From contig NC_016131.3 in assembly GCF_000005505.3 (NCBI RefSeq), forward strand, positions 35,145,001 to 35,209,000: a stretch of 64,000 bases of DNA, read 5' to 3'. The notes beneath the pieces were generated by a model that was given only the letters and a program-made list of their open reading frames with translations, had not been told where the DNA came from and did no database searches. The DNA is from Brachypodium distachyon (taxonomy: Eukaryota > Streptophyta > Magnoliopsida > Poales > Poaceae). Both the position numbers and the translations under genes were made by a program. Each line of letters opens with the position of its first letter. Position 1 is the stretch's first letter. This document shows positions 32,728 to 43,296 of this stretch, one piece after another.

Positions 32728-35700
32728 CTAAATCTTGAACATGCTGGCATTCTTCATAAGGATGTGACAGCAGTAGTAGCCACAGAACACACTGCTGGGC
32801 GGCTGTTGCTGGCAAGGGAACCTGTGGTTGTGGTGAGGCTCGTCTTTATAGCCTTTACCAGCTGGTTTTCCCTTGGTCGCCACTTTCCAAGCAGTGTTAA
32901 TGAGTGATTTGATGGGTTTCCAGAACCTACCTCGCACACCCTTCTTCGGAAGTAGTGAATCGAAGTAGTACACCACGGACCAAGGCAAACAAATGACTAG
33001 TGTGACCCAATGGTCTCTGTTTTCAAAAGAAACAAACTTTAGTATCTAAGGGTGTATAAGAAAGACTGAATTAGAAAAAACAAACGGTTCCATATATAAA
33101 GTCGTGGTCCGCGTATTTCTCGAGACATGCCACCAAGTATTTAGATGCAAGGGTTTTTGCGGCATCCTTTTCTGGCTCAAGACTGATGTCATCGTAGTTG
33201 AACATCGCGGGGTCTAAAATGGCTACTTTTTTGACCTCCATTCGCCGCAGTTCTCTTATTTGGTAGGCAGACCACAGCCTTAAGAGGTTGATATCAAGCT
33301 TTTGGCAGTTGAAAAGGTGGAACAGTTCGTTGAAGTCCACACCAAAGGTGATAGGACGTTCCTGAATGTTTCCGGTTTCTTGGTGAAAGAAGCCATTGTC
33401 TTTTGGGATTTGAACATTGATCTGTTGGGCATGCTGTTGAGAACCAGCTGATGCTTGCATGTAAAACTGATGTAAGCTCTTGCATCTCTCTGGACATGGC
33501 ACGCAGGGAATCTTCGGTGACCATCGGTCTTCCAGGATAGTAAATAAGCACCCGGTCAAACTCACTAGCCACGAAATAGGATCCATTTTCGAATCTCTGG
33601 CCTTGACGGGGGTTCTTTATGAGAATGTCAAGCCTATTGTCCTCTCAGACTCCAGTTATGTCAGGCACATAGTGCATCTCATCTTGAGTGACATTGGAGG
33701 ATTCCTTGATGGTCTTGCTGCCGCGCCCTCTCTTTTTATGCCTTCTCTTATTGTCCCATGCCTTCTACTCTTCTGCCTTGTACTTGTCATCGATCTTGCG
33801 GCCACCCATGGACTCAGCGGCACCCAAGAGAGAGAAGGTAGGAGGGACGCTTCCAGCCTGTGCCGACCCTATGGTCTGACTATCTTTGAGCTGTGCAGGC
33901 ATCGACATTGCCCACTCTTCATCTCCGCCGACATCGACAGGAGGAAGTATCCTAAGGGAAAGGCCGAGCAGCGAATGAGAAGTACCTTTGTGGGCGGAGG
34001 GAGATGGAGTCATAGAGGGCCGGCGCTGGTTGTAGATAGATACCAAGCTCCTAGGCCACATAATGCGGTAGTTTGGACAACCGCCTAGGATATCCACGCC
34101 TTCCTCCGGAGGTAGCGGGATAGCATAATCCCGATGCTCCTCAACGACGGAGTCCACCATCACACTCACTTGTGCGTCGTTCATAAGAATGCTGTGCACC
34201 AGTGGCGGTGATTGTCTGGGCATCAGGCGACTAATGGTGCCTACAGGCTTGTCAACGTGGATACGACACTTCACCGGTGCCTGCGCGTAACAAGAAGAAG
34301 GCATATGTGTGTAAGATCTTGAAAAAGAGTTTGAAAAGTATGCTTACAAGGATGTTGTCGCTCGGACCCAGATCGTTATCCCGGATGCCCTCGCTTGGGT
34401 CCGGTTGGCTAGCGGGGGGGGGGGGGGGTTGTTCATGCTAGGAGCCGGGCTGTAACCTGGGGTGTAGGTGTCTTCGTCGTCCATACGTGTGTCGGAGGCG
34501 GCGCTGCTCTTCAGCGGGGTGCTCTTTCGCGGGGGAAGAGGAGGAAGAGCAGGAAGGAGGTTCCTCAAACCTTCCACTCCTCCCCCGAGTATGGCGTTAA
34601 GGGCGGGGTGGTCTTTGGCCAATGCCGACACCAAATGATGGACGGCTTGCACTACATATTCCCGCGACACCTCTTGAGACACGATAGATGCCTGCTCTCG
34701 CCCCTCCGCCTTAGCTTGTTCTATTATTTCAGCAGAAGCAGGGAGCTTTTTCTGGACCCTGCTTCGCTTCGGAGCAGGCGGGAAATAATCATTCCAGCAG
34801 GCCCCTTCGCCTTCCCCTAGAACACGGCCCGTGTGCTCCGCCTTTTGCAAGCCGGCGGTCACAGCCGACTCCCACCTCTTACTCTGCACGGAGTTGTCGG
34901 AGGTTTCTGACCTCTTGCTCTCCTCCCATTTGTGGGCATTTTCCTGTTATCATATAAGACAGGACGTGAGTCTATATGGATCTGGAGTGTCATAATTAAC
35001 GCCAAAAACAAATAAATGCACGTGAACCCTTACCGTAAATTTTTTAACAGGCGGCTGCATTGGCTCAATGCCCGCCCACTCCTCGGGTGTCATGTGCTGA
35101 CGTGCATATTCTCTAGCACCTTGGTCCTCCAGCATGTCGTGCACTGGAGGCACCCTGCCTGCCGCCTCGAGAATTCAGTACTGCTTGCGCCAGACCTTCT
35201 TCTTCCCCTCTTTCCCCGCACTCCCTAACCTGTGGTTCAAGAGCTTCCTCGCACGCAACGCCCTCCTACGTTCACTCTTCGCAATGAAGGCAGGGTCAGA
35301 CGATTCCTTCTTGAATTTTTCCCATTCGGCCTCATCAGTTACCGACGGCCATTTCTTCTTGATGATCTCGTAGGGTTTGTCCATCCACTTTCTAGCGGTG
35401 GTTTTCCAATTAGCAAATCCATTGCGCACTGCTATGTTGACGGCCGCTAGGAATCGCTCGCGCCACTCGTCAGTGATTTGGAACCTCCTTGCAACGTCCG
35501 CGATGCACGTGTTTCTAATGACTTCGGAGATGTCACTCCACTCGTCGGTGATCTTGCAATACTTATGTGCAACGGCTCCACAGGTCGTTGCAAAGGCCTT
35601 TTGTGCCCTCTCAGGCGACTCCGGGCGGCCTCTCTCAGAGTGCCGGGTGACCACGTAACAGAACTCCTTCAAGTTGTGGCTCCCCCTCGGCGTCTTCTTC

Positions 35701-35888
35701 CTTGGCTTCTTAGCGGGAGTTTCAGAAGGCTGCGGGTTACTCTCTTCCACCCGTCGCTCGTTGTCGCGCTCTTCTGAACGAGAGCTACTTGAGCCAGAGC
35801 TGGCAATTTGCTCTCCGGATGAAGACTTTTCATTGACACGATCTGCGTCCTCCCGATCAAGAACTGGTTTCTGGATACTCTTGCCCAT
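32728..35888 (-). pseudogene. TnpA-like gene with En/Spm domain and Ulp1-like protease domain (element A)
   Basis: Minus-strand gene read from ATG 35888. The N-terminal region is charged and Ser-rich. A Ptta/En-Spm plant-transposase block follows (about 35650-35180: RPESPERAQKAF, WSDISEVIRNTC, RNGFANWKTTARKW, LLNHRLGSAGKEGKKKVW). A Pro-rich middle (about 34890-34340) follows, then a block with VDSV..PPEEG..IMWPRSLV (about 34200-34050) and a block with GVDFNELFHLFN (about 33330). It ends in a Ulp1-like cysteine-protease end: HWVTLVICL (His), YYFDS (Asp) and CQQQPPSSVFCGYYCC (Gln, Cys) at 33010-32740. Exons are in different frames, partly from introns and partly from decay, and no intact product was reconstructed. 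Element B carries the same gene order. Confidence 0.75.
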
Positions 35889-36224
35889 TTCATACCTATG
35901 CCATCAAAACCATCAACTATATATTGACCGAAAATTTCGGCATGACCTATGCTAAAAAACTAGAATTTTTTCTCTACTAGGAGCTCGAAACCTGCATAAA
36001 ACCCCCCGCATATGTACCCCCTCGGCACGATGGCCAGCCCCTTCTCCAATGACCCGACACGATGGTCGGGCCCACAATTCATTACTCAATTCTCCAAAAT
36101 AGCATATAAAACCGCTATATAAAAACTACACGTATAGCATCTAAAAAACTACATGTATAGCATATAAAACAACATGTATATAGCATATAAAACATCATGT
36201 ATATAGCATATAAAAAACTACAAC

Positions 36225-36320
36225 GCATATACTCATGTGTGCTATATATTATCAAATGCATATACTCATGTGTGCTATATATTATCAAATGCATATACTC
36301 ATGTGTGCTATATATTACAA
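36225..36320. repeat. 33-bp tandem repeat, three copies, inside CACTA element A
   Basis: Unit GCATATACTCATGTGTGCTA plus TATATTATCAAAT, repeated at 36225, 36258 and 36291, the last copy incomplete. It lies in the presumed first intron of the TnpA-like gene. Confidence 0.85.
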
Positions 36321-36557
36321 TGCATAAAACATCATGTAAAATGTGCTCACTACAATGGTCTGTAACTCAATACTATATCAAATTCACAATGGTAAATAAA
36401 ATGTATCCATGTTACAAATTAGCTATTACAATATGTGTGCCCATCTAACTCAATACTATATCAAATTCACAATGTATACATGCCCTGGTGTGTGGTGGGA
36501 AATGTACATCTAATTTGATACAAATTATCTACTACTACAAACTAAAATGCTAATCCT

Positions 36558-36686
36558 AAATTAACAGCAACAAATCCTAAATCCTAACCCTAAATTAACA
36601 GCAACAAATCCTAACCCTAACACAAAATTAACAGCAACAAATCCTAACCCTAAATTAACAGGAACAAATCCTAACCCTAACCCTAA
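36558..36686. repeat. telomere-like CCCTAA tandem repeat inside CACTA element A
   Basis: About four units of AAATTAACAGCAACAAATCC followed by TAACCCTAA-type sequence, ending in CCTAACCCTAACCCTAAACC. The CCCTAA core equals the plant telomere repeat but is interspersed with a unique spacer. It sits just after the GC-rich leader of the TnpA-like gene. CCCTAACCCTAA also occurs at the equivalent place in element B (61725). Confidence 0.8.
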
Positions 36687-37120
36687 ACCTAAATCAAGCT
36701 AAATCAGAGAAGAGGGAGGGAGGCAGAGGAGAAGGAGGCAGAGGCGCGCACCTATGGCTCAGGATGGAGGGAGATGGCGCGGGCTCGGTGAGGAGGGATA
36801 CGGCGGCGCGGGGTGGCGGCGCTCGGGCGAGGACGACGCGGGGTGGCGGCGCTCAGGCTCGGGGACGAGGATGACGAGGCCGGCGGCGGCGGGCTCTGGG
36901 CAAGGACGGGGAGGCGCAGGCTCGGGGCGGAGGAGGAAGACGGCGCGGAGGCGAGGACGAGGAGGCCGTCAGCGGGCTCAGGGCAGCACGGGGTCGACGG
37001 CGGCGGCGTCGCAAAAATCCGGCAGCGCTTCGCTAGGGTTAGGGAAGTGCCTACTGTTGGTCTCTCGGGTTAGGGGAGGAGCACAGGCGAGAATGAGACT
37101 AAGTGTTTCGGCGTGTTCCC

Positions 37121-37127
37121 TTATATA
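37121..37127 (-). promoter_or_regulatory. predicted TATA box of the TnpA-like gene (element A)
   Basis: TATATAA on the minus strand, directly after the internal repeat array. The GC-rich leader with GCGAAGCGCTGCC follows about 90 bp downstream. Confidence 0.55.
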
Positions 37128-37137
37128 CCCTATGTAC

Positions 37138-37350
37138 ATGAGTAACGGGCGGGTAAGGAAAGCGACCGTTACTGATGTTCCTTCAATCATCAGTAACGGG
37201 CGCGGAACAAAACGCTCGCCACTGATGTGCTCAAGTGAGCAATGCTCAACAGAACATCAGTAACGGTCGCCTTGTTACCCGACCGTTACTGATGTGTGCA
37301 TATACTCATCAGTAACGGGCGGGTAACCAGGCGACCGTTACTGATGTGTT
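37138..37350. repeat. internal subterminal-type repeat array of CACTA element A
   Basis: Three facing pairs of CATCAGTAACGG-type modules and their complements, the same sequences as in the terminal arrays, but located in the middle of the element between the TnpD-like and TnpA-like genes. No CACTA terminus is present beside the array, so it is not an element end. Confidence 0.88.
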
Positions 37351-37546
37351 CCCATACTTGTTGAGATAGATGAAATCAAAACGTTGAAGTTTGATGAATA
37401 AATTCATGCATTTTGTCTAGTTTTTTTTGGGAGTGACAAAGCCATGTACTAACATGCATACACAAAAGTACATCAATCACAAAGAATTTCACTTAGTACA
37501 AAGTTTGCATTAAGATTCAGTTCGGGTACATTTTACAATGTGACTA

Positions 37547-40500
37547 CTAGTGCTTCTCTTTCCTTCGGTAAGTCATAACTTGACTCCTCGCAGAACTGCT
37601 TCTGAGGTAGGGTTTTTGTGGTATTTTCTCGCTCTCGCTCCCATCACTTCTTCTTTTCCCTCTCCTTTTCCTCGTTAATATCGTGCGTTCCGCTTCTTCA
37701 TCATCTGGGGCGGTCGTCGGATCATGAAAACCTTCGTAGTCTTCTTGTGAAGTAACTCCGTTCACTCCAACAATGCTTCTTTCCCTCTTCTTACTACGAC
37801 GCGGCCTTTATTTGCCGGGTTGTCTATGTAGAATACCCTGCTTGCATTGTTTAGCAAAGACCCATGGTTTCTCTCTTGTCGGGATTTTTCTCACGTCAAC
37901 TTGTTCACGAGGGATCTCAGGAGGTAGCACCATCGTCGTGAACCTGTGACTTTCTTCTTTGTCACCTTTGGTCCATCTTACACGAAACATTGGAATCTTT
38001 GTGATCGAGTACTCCAATTCTCAGATCTCCTCGATAACGCCGAAGAACGCTTTGGTTTTGCTGTTGTCGTCGGTCATGGTCTCAGAAGTCATGACTACAC
38101 CACTATTTCGATACGTGCTTTCACGGTCCTGAGACGCAGTGTAGAAGTTATAGCCGTTGATCGCATATGATTGCCAAGTAGAGACGTGGTAAGCAGGTTC
38201 CCGTGACAAACATGCAACCGTCTCTTCTGATACATTGGTCGTCTCCCTGCCGTACCAATAATTGCCGTACCAATAATTCTTCAACCACGCTGCGAATGTT
38301 TTATTGTGCTCCCAGTGGATCTAGACTTCTCTTTTAGGGTTTTCATTTCGCAGTTGTTCCATGTGCATTTTCTGATAAGGCCGGCAACAATCGACAGTTT
38401 GGAACGCAACCAAATGTGCTCTTTCAAAGTCAGCTTCCCTTCCTCTTCCAAAGACATTAAGATATGTATGTCCAAGACTACCTTCGCCATCGAGCTTGCC
38501 CTTCTACCGTGATTTGGGAACACCTATTGATTTCTGGTCGGCCAACCAATCCGTGCAGAACTCGATGCACTCTTCTGCCCTAAAGCCTTCTACGATGCTA
38601 CCTTTTGGACGCGATCTGTTACGAACGTAGCGCTTCAGAACCCCGTTGTATCGTTCAGGGCCATACATGTTATGCAGGAATGAGGGCCCTAGGGACAAGA
38701 TCTCATCGCATATGTGGATCATTAGATGGACCATGATATCGAAGAATGATGGAGGGAAGAACATCTCGAGCTCGCACAGAATCTGTATCATACTATCCTT
38801 CAGTATCTGACATCGTCTAACGGTGATTGACTTCTGCGAGATGTTGTCAAAGAAATCAGAAAGCTTCATGATTGTCTCCCTTACGTGCGGCTCCATGATA
38901 CCTCTGATTGTGACTGGAAGTAACTGAGAAGTATGACATGATTGTCGTGAGACATCATGCCAGATAGCTTGTGACTCTTCATGTCAACTAGATGCTTGAT
39001 GCTCGACGAGTAGTTCGATGGGACTTTAATGCCCTGCAGGCACAGGCACATCCTATGCATCTCGTCTTTGTACAGGTTGTAACATGCAAGACGACACCGC
39101 GTGGTCACCGTCACGAAACCATTCTTGTCGGCTGCCGACACTTGATCTTTGCCCCACAACTCTTTTCTGATAGACATGAGTTCCAGGTCCTTTCGTGCAT
39201 TGGGTCCATCTTTCGTCTTCTCTGGATTGTTCATCAGCAACCCCAGCATGCTGTCGCATACATTTTTCTCCACGTGCATGACATCTATGCTGTGGCGGCA
39301 TTCTAAATGTGCCCAGTACTCCAGGTCCCAGAATACAGACCTCCTTTTCCACACGACGCCTTCAGATTCCTTATATTTTTTCGCAGCAATCTTTTCGGGG
39401 ACAACTTCAAGATCGTTCACAATTTCGAGGATTTGCATACCAGACTTCTCCTTCGGCTCTGTACCGTGCTCTGTCTTCCCATTGAACCTTTCCTTGTCAT
39501 CCCTCCAAGGGTCTTTAGCATCCAACCACTTTCGGTGGCCCATGTAAACAATTTTGGATGAAGCGGGCAACTTCTCCGATGTCGTGTTTTCCCCGCACTT
39601 TGTACAGGCCTTGTAGCCATGTGTCACCTGGCATGAAGTATTTCCATTCGCGGGGTAGTCATGCACGCAGGTCAGAAGCGCTGCTCTCATCGTGAAGTAC
39701 TCCCTCCTGTTTGCGTCCCAAACCACTCTGCCAGGGTTCTAAAGCTGCTTCAGCTCATCCTTCACTAGCTGCAGATACACATTTAGGTTAGCTCCCGGCT
39801 GCTTTGGACCCTGTATGAGCATGCACATGTAGATGTACTTTCTCTTCATGATTAACCATGGAGGAAGGTTGTAGACAAACAAGATCACTGACCATGTGCT
39901 GTGCTTGTTGTTCATGTTTCCGAAAGGATTTATCCCGTCAGTGCTGAGACCGAGTCTCAGGTTTCTTGGCTTTGCCCCGAAATCAGGAAATGCCGTGTCG
40001 AAGTTCCTCCACTGAGTCCAATCGGCAGGGTGTCTTAGGACCCCAGCTTCCTCCACACGGTAGTGCCCGTCAGGATCGAATGCAGCCTGCGCCGGATCGT
40101 GATAGACGAGATACCTCGCGTCCTTAACGTTCAGCATCCAACGCTCAACTCGGCCACCTGTCGTAAGATACCAAACAGTCTTTGCCGGCCTGCCCTTCAT
40201 CACTTCTTCTCCATCGTCTTCGCCAGCTCTGGCGTTTTTCTTCTTGTATCTCGATGCATCGCATATGTGGCAGCTCTCATGATTCTCGTACTCTCCAATG
40301 TATATCATGCAGTCGTTTGGACATGAATGATGTTTCACGCAATCTAATCCAAACGGGCATGTAGTCTTCTTCGCCTCGTATGTGCTCTTGGGCAACTTGT
40401 TTGGCTGTGGAAAAACCGAAGCAAGGTAATTCAACAAGTTTGTGAAGTCCTTGTCTGACCAGCATGATGCTGCCTTCATCCTCAAAAGTTCGAGCGTCAT

Positions 40501-41166
40501 TTCGAGCACGTTGTTTTCTTTGCCAGCTCCATCATACAAGGGTGTGTTTGCGTCGTCCAACAATTTTTTGAACTGAGCAGACTTTGCCTCATCTTCGGGG
40601 TCCTCCAGCTGGTCCCGTAGGTACGGGTCGTCTAGCATTTCGGCAATTCTGCCACGTGGAGCTCCTTCACCTTCCACATTAGCCTCCTCATCGACCCTTG
40701 TTTCTTCCTGGAATCATTCGCCAGATCATACCGCAGGACATCATCATCATCGCTACCGCATCCTTCCCGTGACAAGTCCAGCAAGAATAACCTTCCACAT
40801 AATCCGATGCCAGCACATGCATCTGAACATCTTCAGGTTTCATCATGCATGTGTTTCCACATTTGCGACATGGAAAACGCATCATCACAAGTCCTTTTCG
40901 TTCCATATCACCTTTCGCGATTCCAAAAAAGACCGTCCATTCGGTTATCCATCGAGCATTGATTCTTTCCTTGCCGTACATCCAAAAATGGTCCTTCGAT
41001 CTACAACACAATACACAAGAAAACAAACAAAGCAAAATAGTTAGCCTAATCATTGACAAGGGAATTAAGGTGTTAATTAACCGTAGCTAACTAAATATTT
41101 GAAAGGGGGGGGGGAGGAGGAAGGGGGAGGGAGGAGGGGCTACCTGGGGGGCTCGCCGGCGGCCAT
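37547..41166 (-). pseudogene. TnpD-like transposase (Transposase_21 family) of CACTA element A
   Basis: Exon 1 starts at ATG 41166 (MAAGEPP) and splices at 41144 to 41000. The N-terminal transposase-associated zinc-finger region follows (KDHFWMYGKERINARWI, FPCRKCGNTC). The Transposase_21 core comes next (KTTCPFGLDCVKHHSCPNDC, LRLGLSTDGINPFGNMN, SIDVMHVEKNVCDSMLG), then a DUF4218 block (SLGPSFLHNMYGPERYNGVL) and a DUF4216 block (YGVIEEIWEL-like, IPMFRVRW). Damage: a frameshift near 40680, a TAG in place of Trp at 39739-39741, and further frameshifts near 38890, 38510 and 38280. The family cuts and pastes CACTA elements in the nucleus; this copy cannot. Confidence 0.83.
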
Positions 41167-41260
41167 GGCGCCGTCGGGCAGCGCTTCGCCGTCGCCGGAG
41201 AAGAAGGGGCCGCAGCTGGTCCGTTACGACGCGCAACGCGACCAGCTGTGGCTCTGCTCT

Positions 41261-41270
41261 TCGTATTTAA
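41261..41270 (-). promoter_or_regulatory. predicted TATA box of the TnpD-like gene (element A)
   Basis: TTAAATACG on the minus strand, immediately after the right subterminal array and about 95 bp before the ATG at 41166. Confidence 0.5.
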
Positions 41271-41280
41271 GCTGCGACGA

Positions 41281-41617
41281 TCATCAGTGACGGTCAGGAA
41301 ATGGGCGACAGTTACTGATAATAGTGGGTACATCAGTAACGGTCGCGTTAGGGCGACCATTACTGATGCATGGTTCATCAGGGGCGGTCGCCTCTTAACC
41401 GACCGCCATTGATGTATCTCGCTAGGTATGATGGTTCATCAGTGGCGGTCGCCTCGCACGACCGCCACTGATGTATGGCTGGGCGGGGATGGGCAGACCT
41501 CGCTCTGTTCATCAGTAACGGTCGCGGCCGCGACCGACACTGATGTTGTTCATCAGTGACGGTCGCGCCGGACCCGTTACTGATGTGCCGTTGCATATAG
41601 ACTGTTTTGTAGTAGTG
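41281..41617. repeat. right subterminal repeat array and terminus of CACTA element A
   Basis: Four or more facing pairs of CATCAGTGACGGTCG/CGACCGYYACTGATG-type modules, ending in the terminus TTTTGTAGTAGTG at 41617. Confidence 0.88.
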
Positions 41618-41620
41618 ATG

Positions 41621-42820
41621 TATTGGGCTCGTTTTGGAAGGACTAAATGAAAAGAAGGGGGTTTTGTCCCTTGATTAGGGTACCTACCTCAAAACTAGCC
41701 TCAGAAGGAGCAATTAGGGTGTCTCCATATGCAACACTAATGTGATCGATCTCGGTCGTTATTTTGTGAATTTGGAAATGCGCCCTTGCCGCAAATAATA
41801 AAGTACTACAAGGTCGATGTAGTCTTGGCACTTGTTCCTTCAAATTAATTAAAGGAAAAAAAGGACATCAATTAATTAAGCAGAGGTTAGTTTGGAGTAA
41901 CTGTGCTCCTATTTTGGACTTTGCACGTGGGAGCCAGGGGAACAAGGGAATTAAACCTCTAATTCCATTGCTCCAAATCCCGATCTCTCCATTCTTCTTC
42001 TATTCCCTGCAATTTGCCTTACTTTATTTCACCTCACCGCAGTTCACATTAATAATCTTGAGCTCTTGTCTGGAGTACCGACGTTGCAATGCATTGTGTT
42101 ACTACTTTATTGATTGATCTACTCGATCGAAGTTCTGTATGCTGGTTATTACTCATCTGACCAAACTTGATTTTTTTTGTCTTATTGTATTGTTGGATGC
42201 AGTGGCTTTTACGCTATCGATATAATGCGCTCGCTCCGATGCACAAATGGCTCTTTACAGGAATCTGGTCAACCACGGAGGTTCAGCTAGACAAATGGTT
42301 CTGATTAACTTTTTTAGACTACAGGCTGAAGGATGTCTTCATTTGTCCTTGGATTACATTTACAAGCTTTTTCTTGCATGACACTTTGACAGGGTACGTA
42401 AAAGGCTTGCTTAGAGCAAATTAGGGTTCTCTATGGGATTTATTTTTCCTTCGAGACGGGTCGATCATGCGTGTCAACTCAGGGTGTGCGTTCGATTTTT
42501 GGTTTGGTTCGATTCGGTTCATACAGTTTTTTGGTTATACGATTGGTATACTTCGGTTAATACGGTTTCGTATAAAAATACGATTCGGTTTTGGTTATAA
42601 CCATACATTATTGGTTCCGTTTCGGTTATAAACAAACTAACCAAAGTTGACGAGAATTTTCAAACCATACATACATAAATAAAAGAAGTGCATGTGTTAT
42701 TTCAAGAGACAGGCTAAAATAAAAAATAAATGTTTTCGTTTCTTCTCCATAGTATAGCTGCTACAGAGTCACATAGATTTTGTTTAGAGGAACTAGAAAG
42801 CTTTGTTAATTAAGAATATA
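41621..42820. other. no gene recognised
   Basis: Sequence on the distal side of the CACTA insertion, originally adjacent to the NAC promoter. From about 42480 it contains CAGGGTGTGCGTTCG followed by repeated CGGTTTTGGTT-type motifs, reminiscent of a hAT transposon end. No open frame with known motifs. Confidence 0.45.
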
Positions 42821-42958
42821 CTCCCTCCGAATCTAAATTATTGTCTCAAATTTGTCCAAATATGGATGTATCTATTTTAAAAAGCGTCTAGATACATGTA
42901 ATATTTCGACAACAATTTAACATGTAATATTTCGACAACAATTTAGTATCGGAGAGAG
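42821..42958. mobile_element. Stowaway MITE with internal 26-bp tandem duplication
   Basis: Ends CTCCCTCCGAATCTAAATTATTG and CAATTTAGTATCGGAGAGAG, with TA at 42819-42820 and 42959-42960. ACATGTAATATTTCGACAAC plus AATTTA is present twice in tandem (42894-42919 and 42920-42945). Confidence 0.85.
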
Positions 42959-43296
42959 TATCTTGGAACACAACGCATGTTCTCTGAAGGATCAAATAAG
43001 AAATAACCAAGCATGCATGATGGCAGAAAAAAGAAACCAAGCACACTGATTGATCAATCAACGTACTAGCACTGCACTGGTACTCGGTAACTTCCTAACA
43101 GCCAGCTGGGCCACCCAATGAGCCAGTGTGTTCGCAGCGTTAGCCTCTTGCACGCCCACAAAATTCCTATTAGTTCGCTATACTATACCGCAGTCTTCAG
43201 TACAGAGCAGTTATTTGTCCCACGTCTCCTGGTGACAACCAACGACTCCACACCGAGTTCTACAAAAGGAGTCACGGTATAGAACTGTGGTATTTT

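Larger units (their letters stand above)
32036..41617 (-). mobile_element. complete CACTA (En/Spm) DNA transposon, element A
   Basis: The right end reads (minus strand) CACTACTACAAAACAG, and the left end CGCTATTACAGAAAGG, a one-base variant of CACTATTACAG. Both are flanked by the 3-bp duplication ATG (32033-32035 and 41618-41620), as expected for CACTA elements. Subterminal arrays of CATCAGTAACGG-type repeats lie at both ends. Inside, on the minus strand, are a decayed TnpD-like gene (41166-37547) and a decayed TnpA/Ulp1-like gene (35888-32728). The genes carry several stops and frameshifts, so the element could move only with help from another copy. Confidence 0.92.

Noticed and set aside
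36558..36686. Interstitial telomere as a chromosome-fusion scar
   Set aside because: The CCCTAA units alternate with a transposon-specific spacer and lie inside a complete CACTA element.
36754..37263. Long GC-rich plus-strand open frame (Gly/Arg-rich)
   Set aside because: It is antisense to the GC-rich leader of the TnpA-like gene and lies beside the promoter array. The composition alone keeps it open; no motif.
37350..37460. A CACTA terminus next to the internal repeat array, which would make element A two adjacent elements
   Set aside because: No CACTA/TAGTG terminal sequence or matching 3-bp duplication is present there, whereas 32036 and 41617 share the ATG duplication.
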